NCBI GenBank assembly: GCA_002308635.1
Contig: DBWG01000085.1
Coordinates: forward strand, 13,842-18,987
From: Ruminococcaceae bacterium UBA1244
Lineage (GTDB): Bacteria > Bacillota > Clostridia > Oscillospirales > Acutalibacteraceae
Reading direction: 5' to 3'
Length of the DNA: 5,146 bases
The notes under the pieces were generated by a model that did no database searches, was not told the DNA's origin, and saw nothing but the letters and a program-made list of their open reading frames with translations. Each line of letters begins with the position of its first letter. Positions within the stretch are counted from its first letter, which is position 1. Positions 1 through 5,146 of this stretch are shown one piece after another. Made by a program: the position numbers and the translations under genes.

Positions 1-2111
1 TCAACAACATTTCCATGTTCAAGTACCACTATCTCATCGCAGTCCCTTATTGTAGAAAGCCTGTGGGCGATTATGATACAGGTAACACCCCTGTCCTTGA
101 TACACTTTACTACCTCAAATTCCGTCTTTGCATCAAGAGCAGAGGTTGCTTCATCAAGTATTATGATCGAAGGATCCTGCGCAAGCACACGGGCAATTTC
201 AAGTCTTTGTTTTTGTCCTCCTGAAAGGTCACGTCCGTCCGGAGCCAGCTTATAATTATATCCGCCGTTTCTTGCCATAATATCATTGTGAAGCTGGGCA
301 TCTCTTGCGGCAATGATCATTTCATAATCCTCAACAGATTCGTCCCACATAACGATGTTGTCTGCGATAGTACCTTCAAAAAGGGTAATCTCCTGATCTA
401 CCACCGCAAGAGAACCTGTCATCACATCTCTCGGATGCTCCGATCGGGGCTTGCCGTCAAAGAGTATATCTCCGCTCCACGGATCATAAAGCCCCGAAAT
501 GAGCTTTGAAAGAGTAGATTTTCCGCAGCCTGATGCACCTACAAGAGCCACTCTTCCGCCAGGCTTTATGCTGATCGAAAAATCCCTTATCAGCGGGTCG
601 GACAGCTTTGAATAACCGAATGTGACATTTTTAAGCTCCACGTTTCCCCTCAGCTTTTTCAGCTTTGTATTTTCATCGGCATTATCCTCAGTATTGGGGT
701 CGGTCGGATATTCCATGACATCTTCCACACGCTCCATTTCGGTACGCATTTCCTGAAGCATCTGTCCTGCGGAAATAAAAGTCATGACAGGCGCCATAAA
801 TGCGCCAAGAAAGCCCTGAAACATCTGAAGACTGCCAAGCGTAAAGCTGCCCTGCATAACGAACCATATTCCGATAACTAATACTGCATAGTTTGCGGCC
901 GTTCCCAGAAACAAAGGGATCATTCCAAGATAATTATTGAGTCTTGCAAATTTTACGTCCTGCGAATTAACTGATGCCTGATAGCCTGCCCATCTCTGAA
1001 AATAGCCTGCCTCTGCGCCGCTTGCTTTTATAGTCTCGATCATTTCAATACCGGCAGCGGTCGTTGCGGCGAGAATAGCGCTGTCACGCTGTTTTACCCT
1101 TGTAATATTTGTGCGCTTTTTTGATATTATCCTTGAAACGATGATATTAAGAACAAGAGTGCTGATACCAACAGCCGTCAGAACGATACTCTGAGTGATC
1201 ATCAGCACAAAATAGAACACCATCAATATTGAATTGAGTACAAGGGGCACAAAAGTGGTGATAAGTGAATTGGCGATCCCGGCATTTGTGCTTTGACGAG
1301 ACTGTATATCTCCCGCCATACGCTGCCCAAAGAATACCATAGGCAGATGAAGGACCTTCCACATATAAGTCGTACTGCCTATCACCGACATTTTACCATT
1401 GATCTTTAGGCTGTATATTGCCTGAACCCACCCAACAACTATTTGTATAAGCGCTAACAGAGTCATCACCGCTATGTACGGATACAGCCATTCACTGTTT
1501 GTACCTGTAAGGAGCCTGTCCATGAATATTTTGGACATAATGGGGTTTATGATACCGAAAGCCGAGGTTATTACCGACGCAAGAATTACAAATGCCACAG
1601 CCGTTCCTGCTCCGATAAGCCTTTTTCTTGCAAAGGCTAATGTACTTTTTCTCTTGCCGCCCGGTTCAAAATTCTCACCCGGAGTAATATTCATGGTAAT
1701 TCCTGTAAATGACTTGCCGAATTCTTCAGGGCCTACCTTTATGCTGCCTTTTGCCGGGTCATTTATACAGGCATACTTGCCCTTGAAACCGTTAAGCACA
1801 ACAAAATGACTAAAGTTCCAGTGTATGATACAGGGAAACTTTCCTTTTTTTCTCAATATCTCAGGTGTACGGCTGAAAGCCTGAACCTTGAAGCCATAGC
1901 TTTTTGCTGCTCTTGAGATATTTTTTGCGTTTGAACCGTCACGTGAAACCCCGCAGTCTGATCTGACCTGTTCAAGCGGCACCCATTTTCCGTAATATGC
2001 CATTATCATCGCAAGACAGGCCGCACCACATTCAAGGGCTTCAAGCTGCATTATAACGGGAACCTTTGCAGCACCCTTTGTAACGGTCGGTTTTATTTTT
2101 ACATTACTCAT
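1..2111 (-). CDS. Peptidase-containing ABC exporter (C39 peptidase + permease + ATPase), NHLM type; 3' end outside window
   Basis: Inner-membrane exporter that should cleave the leader from the precursors after Gly-Gly and export the core using ATP. The frame is open for 703 codons from ATG 2111 and runs off the left edge. Residues 1-125 form a C39 peptidase: Q22 (oxyanion), C28 in ECGAAC, H102 in HFVVL and D118 in NDP, so the catalytic set is complete. Residues about 165-440 hold about six hydrophobic segments (roughly 165-190, 209-226, 284-303, 305-325, 393-412, 420-440). The ATPase has Walker A GASGCGKS (525-532), Q-loop Q573, signature LSGGQKQR (629-636), Walker B IIILDE (649-654) and switch His H683 in AHRLST. 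Only a short C-terminal tail, perhaps 20-40 residues, should be missing. The start lies 11 bases after the adaptor's stop, behind AGAGGA, so the two genes are probably co-translated. This matches the NHLM peptidase/ATP-binding transporter family usually paired with Nif11 or nitrile-hydratase-type leaders. No frameshift was seen. Confidence 0.96.
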   Translation of the reverse strand, partial: MSNVKIKPTVTKGAAKVPVIMQLEALECGAACLAMIMAYYGKWVPLEQVRSDCGVSRDGSNAKNISRAAKSYGFKVQAFSRTPEILRKKGKFPCIIHWNFSHFVVLNGFKGKYACINDPAKGSIKVGPEEFGKSFTGITMNITPGENFEPGGKRKSTLAFARKRLIGAGTAVAFVILASVITSAFGIINPIMSKIFMDRLLTGTNSEWLYPYIAVMTLLALIQIVVGWVQAIYSLKINGKMSVIGSTTYMWKVLHLPMVFFGQRMAGDIQSRQSTNAGIANSLITTFVPLVLNSILMVFYFVLMITQSIVLTAVGISTLVLNIIVSRIISKKRTNITRVKQRDSAILAATTAAGIEMIETIKASGAEAGYFQRWAGYQASVNSQDVKFARLNNYLGMIPLFLGTAANYAVLVIGIWFVMQGSFTLGSLQMFQGFLGAFMAPVMTFISAGQMLQEMRTEMERVEDVMEYPTDPNTEDNADENTKLKKLRGNVELKNVTFGYSKLSDPLIRDFSISIKPGGRVALVGASGCGKSTLSKLISGLYDPWSGDILFDGKPRSEHPRDVMTGSLAVVDQEITLFEGTIADNIVMWDESVEDYEMIIAARDAQLHNDIMARNGGYNYKLAPDGRDLSGGQKQRLEIARVLAQDPSIIILDEATSALDAKTEFEVVKCIKDRGVTCIIIAHRLSTIRDCDEIVVLEHGNVV

Positions 2112-2122
2112 CGGTTTTCCTC

Positions 2123-2545
2123 TTAATTCAACAGAAATTGTATCGGATGAATACTCTCGGTTACGATCCTGACATCATACTTTCCGTCGGAAATTTTTAC
2201 AGGCGCATATGCCAACGATCTGCCGTATTCGTCCTTTTCAACTTTAGAGACTTCATATTCATCATTACCGATACGCACAGTCATTCCCGAAGCTACCTCT
2301 TTTCCGTTATTTTCGGTGACCATAATGACCGCCTGACCTTCCTTTACCTCAGCCACACCGTATGAGATGGTTTCAAGAGTACCTGCTGCGCTCCACACAA
2401 ACAGACCGCCCAGCAGAATAATTACCGCTGCCAACAGCACCCATATTCCCGGATTGGCCACCTGAAGATAATCCGTAAGCTGATCGGGACTTTTTATGTT
2501 GTCAAGTGCTTTTTTTCTGAAAATTCCTGATGCTTGTTCTCCCAT
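2123..2545 (-). CDS. Short HlyD-like membrane adaptor of an NHLM-type RiPP export system
   Basis: A 140-residue protein, probably the membrane-fusion-type partner of the downstream ABC exporter. Residues 1-31 are cytoplasmic and contain RKKALDNIKSPDQL, which resembles the N-terminal signature of NHLM secretion proteins (FRKxALERLxSPEQL). Residues about 33-55 form one strongly hydrophobic membrane segment, followed by the small outside domain 56-140. That domain contains a GMTVRIGNDEYEVSKV stretch like a barrel-sandwich half, and ends in TESIHPIQFLL, like the TxxxRPIxxLLP ending of the family. The long coiled-coil hairpin of ordinary HlyD proteins is absent, so the protein is far shorter than typical members although both ends look conserved. 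ATG 2545 follows an ideal AAGGAGG (2551-2557) by 5 bases. It lies 94 bases after the radical SAM gene and 11 bases before the exporter. The family call rests on remembered motifs and context; the short form is as seen. Confidence 0.85.
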   Translation of the reverse strand: MGEQASGIFRKKALDNIKSPDQLTDYLQVANPGIWVLLAAVIILLGGLFVWSAAGTLETISYGVAEVKEGQAVIMVTENNGKEVASGMTVRIGNDEYEVSKVEKDEYGRSLAYAPVKISDGKYDVRIVTESIHPIQFLLN

Positions 2546-2570
2546 ATTGACCTCCTTAAATCAACAAAAG

Positions 2571-2609
2571 CGAAAAACCTATCCGTACATAAGTACGTCA
2601 GGTTTTTCG
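2571..2609 (-). terminator. Intercistronic hairpin (attenuator or partial terminator) between radical SAM and adaptor genes
   Basis: Perfect 10-bp arms CGAAAAACCT (2571-2580) and AGGTTTTTCG (2600-2609) enclose a second 5-bp stem CGTAC/GTACG (2584-2588, 2593-2597) with an ATAA loop. A 3x2 internal loop separates the two stems. Read on the minus strand, the right arm runs into a T-rich stretch (GGTTTTTCGCTTTTG), so partial termination is possible, but the T run is interrupted and the transport genes follow directly. I favour an attenuator or RNA-stability element that sets the enzyme and transporter levels apart. The hairpin is certain; its function is inferred. Confidence 0.5.
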
Positions 2610-2639
2610 TTATCCGTCAATTCATTTATAGTGAAATTT

Positions 2640-4046
2640 TCATTTTTCTGAATTCTGACCAAAATCAATTGATGTAAGATTATGCCATCCGCTCATAGCA
2701 TCAACGCATTTTTCGTACCAGCCGTTTTCATAAAACAGACATTTGGTCATATCGGATCCTCTTCTGTCACCGGTAAAAAGCAGTCCGAGTGCAGGACAGC
2801 CTCCGCTGCACCATCTGAAATACCTGCATTCATCGCATTTTTTGTTTGACTTCCGGAATTTGTACAGATTTGTACACACCTCGGATAAATATGCGCTTTC
2901 CGTAAGAAGCTCCCTGAGCGTTGTTTTTCCTAAATTGCCGAGATGAATACCGTTTTCTTCGTAATAGCCGGACATCTGAAGGCATGGAACTACATCCTTG
3001 CCTGATGTAACGCCGATCATTCCACGGTTGCCCCTGCATACAGGCTCAGTCGCTTTATACTCACCGCCGGGACAAAGAACAGCTTTCAGCCCGTAGCTTT
3101 TTGTCTTGGAATACAGCTCCATAAACTGCCAGACAACAACATTCATATTCATACCGCTGTTCTTATACTTTGAAACAAAGTCAAGCATCTTACCGTAATA
3201 TTCCTCTATCCCTAAACAACTGTCCGGAGAATTCTGCACCCACCTTGAAACCTCTGTGGTGCGTATCAATCTCATAGCTTCAACGCCCATATCGTTTAAT
3301 CTTTCGGCAGTTGGATAAAGGGTATGCAGATTACGTTTGTGTACCTGCGTCTGTACCATCACCCTGAAACCGTTTCTGACGCAAAGCTCTATTGCGGAAA
3401 GTGTGCGTTCCTCTGCGCCTTTTCTGCCTCTCATCCAGTCGTGACAGCCGATGCCGTCAAACGAAATCTTCATCAGCGGATCGCATCCCAGCTCCCTGAA
3501 TTCATCAAGTATTTCCTTCGTCAGAAAATAGCCGTTGGTATTCAGTTCCTCAACGAACATATCCTGCCTGTATATTTCACGGATGATATCAATAAATTCA
3601 GGATGAAGCATCGGTTCACCGCCGGTGATCGTAAAAGCATGGATCCCGCAGTCCTTTGCCTGCCTTAGCAAATCAACTGCATCCTTATAGCTCCATTCAG
3701 TCATCAGCGGAGAATTATCCGCAGCATTAAAGCAGTGCAGACAGTTATAGTTGCACTTTCCGGTAATCATAAAGTTCATTTTAGGGAAGTAGCGGTGGTC
3801 ATAGCTTTTGTGCCGTGACCATTCGCAAGGCTTCTCTCCCCTGCTGCATTTTTCTATCAGTCCCCGCTCAGCAAGACTGTCTGCTGCTGCACTGTCGGGA
3901 ATATCATGTTCACCGTCACAGAGCAGCAGCAAATCGAATTCCTCTTTTGTCAATCCCTTTGCATAAGGCTCATCCTTTATGTAGTAGGCTCTCGGAACGA
4001 ATTTCCAGCTTCGCAGGGCTATGTTTTTATTGGTTCTATAATACAT
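2640..4046 (-). CDS. Radical SAM/SPASM peptide maturase with winged-helix-like N-terminus (likely RRE)
   Basis: Predicted to modify the precursor cores by S-adenosylmethionine-derived radical chemistry, in the cytoplasm before export. From ATG 4046 it is 468 residues, a normal length for SPASM maturases. Residues about 1-80 look like a PqqD-type winged helix (LTKEEFDLLLLCDG, then LAERGLIEK), which in related enzymes binds the leader. The radical SAM core has CNYNCLHC, giving C98, C102 and C105 for the 4Fe-4S cluster, and GGEP at 142-145 for SAM binding. The C-terminal SPASM domain has the full seven-Cys set: C337, C355, C404, C407 (CDEC), C413, C417 (CSGGC) and C436, enough for two auxiliary clusters. 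The open frame extends to a TTG at 4064, but that has no ribosome binding site, while ATG 4046 follows AAAGGT by 9 bases. It lies 143 bases after precursor 2. Reaction type (thioether, C-C bond, epimerisation or other) cannot be told from sequence alone. Confidence 0.93.
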   Translation of the reverse strand: MYYRTNKNIALRSWKFVPRAYYIKDEPYAKGLTKEEFDLLLLCDGEHDIPDSAAADSLAERGLIEKCSRGEKPCEWSRHKSYDHRYFPKMNFMITGKCNYNCLHCFNAADNSPLMTEWSYKDAVDLLRQAKDCGIHAFTITGGEPMLHPEFIDIIREIYRQDMFVEELNTNGYFLTKEILDEFRELGCDPLMKISFDGIGCHDWMRGRKGAEERTLSAIELCVRNGFRVMVQTQVHKRNLHTLYPTAERLNDMGVEAMRLIRTTEVSRWVQNSPDSCLGIEEYYGKMLDFVSKYKNSGMNMNVVVWQFMELYSKTKSYGLKAVLCPGGEYKATEPVCRGNRGMIGVTSGKDVVPCLQMSGYYEENGIHLGNLGKTTLRELLTESAYLSEVCTNLYKFRKSNKKCDECRYFRWCSGGCPALGLLFTGDRRGSDMTKCLFYENGWYEKCVDAMSGWHNLTSIDFGQNSEK

Positions 4047-4055
4047 ATATTTCTG

Positions 4056-4061
4056 ACCTTT
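4056..4061 (-). promoter_or_regulatory. Ribosome binding site that fixes the radical SAM start
   Basis: AAAGGT on the minus strand, 9 bases before ATG 4046. It lies just inside the longer open frame that begins with TTG at 4064, so the TTG start is unlikely. It is weaker than the AGGAGG sites of the two precursors and the adaptor, consistent with lower enzyme output. Confidence 0.6.
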
Positions 4062-4070
4062 CAACTGGGC

Positions 4071-4096
4071 GGTGTATCATACAGGAATGATATACC
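4071..4096 (-). other. Hairpin in the precursor 2 to radical SAM gap
   Basis: GGTGTATCAT (4071-4080) and ATGATATACC (4087-4096) form a 10-bp stem with a single mismatch and a 6-base loop. It ends about 10 bases upstream of the radical SAM ribosome binding site. No T run follows it on the minus strand, so it is unlikely to be a classical terminator. It may act as an RNA processing or stability element, or limit read-through into the enzyme gene. Function is inferred only. Confidence 0.4.
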
Positions 4097-4167
4097 TCTC
4101 GGAAAAAATGCGGTCAAACTCCAGCTTATTTAACGATAATACTTCCCGTCCAAAGGACAGTAATGAA

Positions 4168-4185
4168 GGTTACTGAGCCGTAACC
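4168..4185 (-). other. Small hairpin just after precursor 2 stop codon
   Basis: GGTTAC (4168-4173) and GTAACC (4180-4185) form a 6-bp stem with a 6-base loop, four bases past the precursor 2 stop. It overlaps an AACCGGTT palindrome (4182-4189). No T run follows. It could protect the 3' end of a precursor mRNA, but a stem this short can arise by chance. Confidence 0.25.
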
Positions 4186-4189
4186 GGTT

Positions 4190-4552
4190 TTACCTTTTAA
4201 TAGTGTCAACTAAAGCAAGAGGATGCAGATGGTCTCCTTGATCCTCCCACAGGGTGTAGTGTTTGTAACCCGACTTATCGACATAGTAATTTATATACCT
4301 AGAGCAAGAAGTATTATTACAATAAAGCTGTCTTTCTGACGAACCACATTCAGGGCAGAACTTGCCTTTTACAGCATCTCCCCTGCTATAACCGCAGCCG
4401 CCGGACACAGCCTGCAAAGCGTCCTCAGACAGCTCCAAATCGTTTTCCGCAGCAAGTTTCATAAGCTCTTCTTCTGTCTTGCAGTTCTTCGCTTTCTCCT
4501 GCAGTTCGGGTGAAAGCTCGCTGATGTACTTTTCAAGTTCTTCTTTTTTCAT
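4190..4552 (-). CDS. RiPP precursor peptide 2, Nif11-like leader with zinc-ribbon-like Cys-rich core
   Basis: A 120-residue precursor. Residues 1-52 are a charged helical leader of Nif11 type (LEKYISELSPELQEKA, then LELSEDALQAVSGG), ending in Gly51-Gly52 with L46 and V49 at the -7 and -4 positions expected by C39 peptidases. The predicted core is residues 53-120 (68 residues), starting with C53. It has C66-x2-C69 in CPECG, then C78-x4-C83, which is the spacing pattern of a zinc ribbon, followed by an aromatic, His-containing tail (Y87, Y89, Y90, Y96, H98, Y99, W102, H108, H110). The start at ATG 4552 is chosen because AGGAGG (4560-4565) lies 7 bases upstream; an in-frame ATG six codons earlier overlaps that site. 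It lies 18 bases after precursor 1. The leader is 40/52 identical to that of precursor 1, so the pair arose by duplication with core replacement or rapid divergence. The mature product and activity are unknown. Confidence 0.9.
   Translation of the reverse strand: MKKEELEKYISELSPELQEKAKNCKTEEELMKLAAENDLELSEDALQAVSGGCGYSRGDAVKGKFCPECGSSERQLYCNNTSCSRYINYYVDKSGYKHYTLWEDQGDHLHPLALVDTIKR
4397..4552 (-). repeat. Leader-coding copy 2 of a diverged direct repeat
   Basis: The 52 codons encoding the leader of precursor 2. They are clearly similar in DNA to the leader codons of precursor 1 and encode 40 of 52 identical residues, with most changes conservative (D/E, K/R, V/L, S/T). Similarity stops at the Gly-Gly site, where the cores begin. 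Confidence 0.8.
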
Positions 4553-4559
4553 GGTGAAT

Positions 4560-4565
4560 CCTCCT
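4560..4565 (-). promoter_or_regulatory. Ribosome binding site of precursor 2
   Basis: A consensus AGGAGG, 7 bases before ATG 4552, in the 18-base gap after the stop of precursor 1. It decides the start in favour of MKKEEL rather than the upstream MIGGFT extension. Confidence 0.85.
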
Positions 4566-4570
4566 ATCAC

Positions 4571-4879
4571 TTATTTATACTCTATATCATCTTCATCGAC
4601 GAATTTCTTGCACTTGTTGCAATAATATGTCTTTTGACCTGCGCCCCAGTACGACAACTCTGAATCGCATTTTTTGTGATAAGGCTTGTCAGAATTGTCA
4701 GGAAATAAAAAGTCAAAGCAACCGCCGCCTGTTACAGCCTCAAGAGCATCATCAGACAGCTCAACGTCATTTTCTGCCGCAAGCTCAAGAAGCTCCTCCT
4801 TTGTTTTGCAGGCTCTGGCTTTCTCCTGAAGTTCGGGTGAAAGATCGCTGATGTACTTTTCTAATTTTTCGTTTTTCAT
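4571..4879 (-). CDS. RiPP precursor peptide 1, Nif11-like leader with Cys-rich core
   Basis: A 102-residue precursor and the first gene of the operon. Residues 1-52 are the Nif11-type leader (LEKYISDLSPELQEKA, then VELSDDALEAVTGG), with Gly51-Gly52 as the likely cleavage site and L46/V49 as peptidase contact positions. The core (53-102, 50 residues) begins GCFDFLFP, has C54, C71, C87 and C90, and contains YYCNKC, like one half of a zinc ribbon. The other half appears degenerate (KKCDSE around C71, with H68 nearby). The tail is acidic (VDEDDIEYK). The start at ATG 4879 follows AGGAGG by 7 bases. The frame is open upstream to 4990, but a probable promoter lies in that stretch and no ribosome binding site supports a longer form. 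A conserved C24 sits in both leaders. The precursor call is strong from leader plus context; the product is unknown. Confidence 0.91.
   Translation of the reverse strand: MKNEKLEKYISDLSPELQEKARACKTKEELLELAAENDVELSDDALEAVTGGGCFDFLFPDNSDKPYHKKCDSELSYWGAGQKTYYCNKCKKFVDEDDIEYK
4724..4879 (-). repeat. Leader-coding copy 1 of a diverged direct repeat
   Basis: The 52 leader codons of precursor 1, paralogous to those at 4397-4552. Conservation confined to this segment marks it as the recognition part for the shared enzyme and exporter, while the core is free to diverge. Confidence 0.8.
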
Positions 4880-4886
4880 AAAACTT

Positions 4887-4892
4887 CCTCCT
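4887..4892 (-). promoter_or_regulatory. Ribosome binding site of precursor 1
   Basis: A consensus AGGAGG, 7 bases upstream of ATG 4879. It fixes the start at MKNEKL and predicts strong translation, as expected for a precursor peptide. Confidence 0.85.
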
Positions 4893-4940
4893 CTGTAATT
4901 TTCAGAAATGACCTTTCCGGAATGATGATAAAAAAATCGG

Positions 4941-4949
4941 ATTATAACA
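4941..4949 (-). promoter_or_regulatory. Possible extended -10 promoter upstream of precursor 1
   Basis: TGTTATAAT on the minus strand fits the extended -10 pattern TGnTATAAT exactly. No good -35 hexamer lies 16-18 bases upstream, but extended -10 promoters can work without one. Transcription would start near 4935, giving a leader RNA of about 55 bases before the precursor 1 start. Confidence 0.45.
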
Positions 4950-4978
4950 ATCTTGAAAACAAGAATATATATATCTAT

Positions 4979-5007
4979 ATTATACACCAAACAGAACTAA
5001 AATCCAA
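4979..5007 (-). promoter_or_regulatory. Possible sigma-A-type promoter upstream of precursor 1
   Basis: TTGGAT (5002-5007) as -35 and a perfect TATAAT (4979-4984) as -10, separated by 17 bases, on the minus strand. Transcription would start near 4972, about 92 bases before the precursor 1 start codon. The -35 matches consensus only in its TTG. AT-rich DNA produces such matches by chance, so this is one of two candidates. Confidence 0.45.
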
Positions 5008-5095
5008 ATCAAAAAAATCTCTATTTCAGCGATAAAGTTTTGTGCAGGAATACTAACTCAGAAAAATTATTAACAAAACAATTATTATAATATAT

Positions 5096-5129
5096 AATAA
5101 AACACGTGTTGCAGAACATATGTTTTATT
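5096..5129. promoter_or_regulatory. Imperfect inverted repeat, possible operator or upstream terminator
   Basis: Two 15-base arms (5096-5110 and 5115-5129) match at 13 of 15 positions around a GCAG centre; the outer 9 bp (AATAAAACA/TGTTTTATT) are perfect. Each arm also contains its own perfect 10-bp palindrome: AACACGTGTT (5101-5110) and AACATATGTT (5115-5124), centres 14 bases apart. The paired palindromes suggest a dimeric regulator's operator. The A-stem-T arrangement could instead be a bidirectional terminator of a gene beyond the right edge, although the stem is AT-rich. Confidence 0.45.
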
Positions 5130-5146
5130 GTTCCCCCAATTAAATC

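Noticed and set aside
1147..1362. 71-residue Cys-rich frame on the minus strand
   Set aside because: It is an out-of-frame shadow inside the intact exporter gene, which reads through without a break.
1474..1809. 111-residue open frame on the plus strand
   Set aside because: It is antisense to the exporter's peptidase and first membrane segments, and its hydrophobic look mirrors the coding strand.
1..2111. Possible frameshifted or broken exporter gene
   Set aside because: Codon-by-codon reading gives one open frame with every peptidase and ATPase motif in order; it is only cut by the window edge.
3324..3668. 114-residue open frame on the plus strand
   Set aside because: It lies fully antisense to the radical SAM core, which has all its motifs in the minus frame; no ribosome binding site or recognisable domain was seen.
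4036..4080. 14-codon minus-strand frame starting at 4080 and overlapping the radical SAM start
   Set aside because: It has no ribosome binding site, its ATG is inside a hairpin, and it is too short to support.
4966..4984. TA-rich tract that might be a simple repeat or origin-like element
   Set aside because: It is explained by the promoter region's AT richness; no repeated boxes of the kind seen at origins were found.
4880..4990. In-frame N-terminal extension of precursor 1 (hydrophobic, about 37 residues)
   Set aside because: It covers the extended -10 element and the TATAAT of the other promoter candidate, has no ribosome binding site, and is AT-rich non-coding in style; AGGAGG clearly serves ATG 4879.

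Overview
The window holds most of a peptide natural-product (RiPP) biosynthesis and export operon, with every gene on the minus strand and transcription running from right to left. In order of transcription these are: two paralogous precursor peptides with Nif11-type leaders ending in Gly-Gly (4879-4571 and 4552-4190); a radical SAM/SPASM enzyme with a winged-helix-like N-terminus (4046-2640); an unusually small HlyD-like membrane adaptor (2545-2123); and a peptidase-containing ABC exporter of the NHLM type (2111 to beyond base 1), which is cut by the left edge after 703 codons. About 267 bases of AT-rich non-coding DNA at the right end carry the likely promoters and a conspicuous inverted repeat.

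How the parts probably fit together: the leaders of the two precursors are 40/52 identical, while their cores are different, Cys-rich and unusually large (50 and 68 residues). The radical SAM enzyme is the only maturase in the window, so it probably modifies both cores after docking on the shared leader. The exporter's N-terminal C39 cysteine peptidase would then cut after Gly-Gly and pump the cores out, with the short HlyD-like protein as its membrane partner. The most unusual point is that the cores look like zinc ribbons (CPECG...YCxxxxC in one, a degenerate version with YCNKC in the other) rather than typical small bacteriocin cores. No immunity, regulatory or second tailoring gene is visible.

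Organism: strong AGGAGG-type ribosome binding sites, moderate-GC coding DNA with very AT-rich intergenic DNA, and this gene set suggest a Gram-positive anaerobe of the Clostridia, possibly a Ruminococcus-like gut or rumen bacterium. This is inferred from style and gene content, not from a marker gene.

Regulation visible in the sequence: a sigma-A-like promoter and an extended -10 element lie upstream of the first precursor. Hairpins sit in both longer intercistronic gaps (precursor 2 to radical SAM, and radical SAM to adaptor), where they could lower or separate expression of the enzyme and transport genes relative to the abundant precursors. No tRNA, rRNA, CRISPR array or mobile element was seen.
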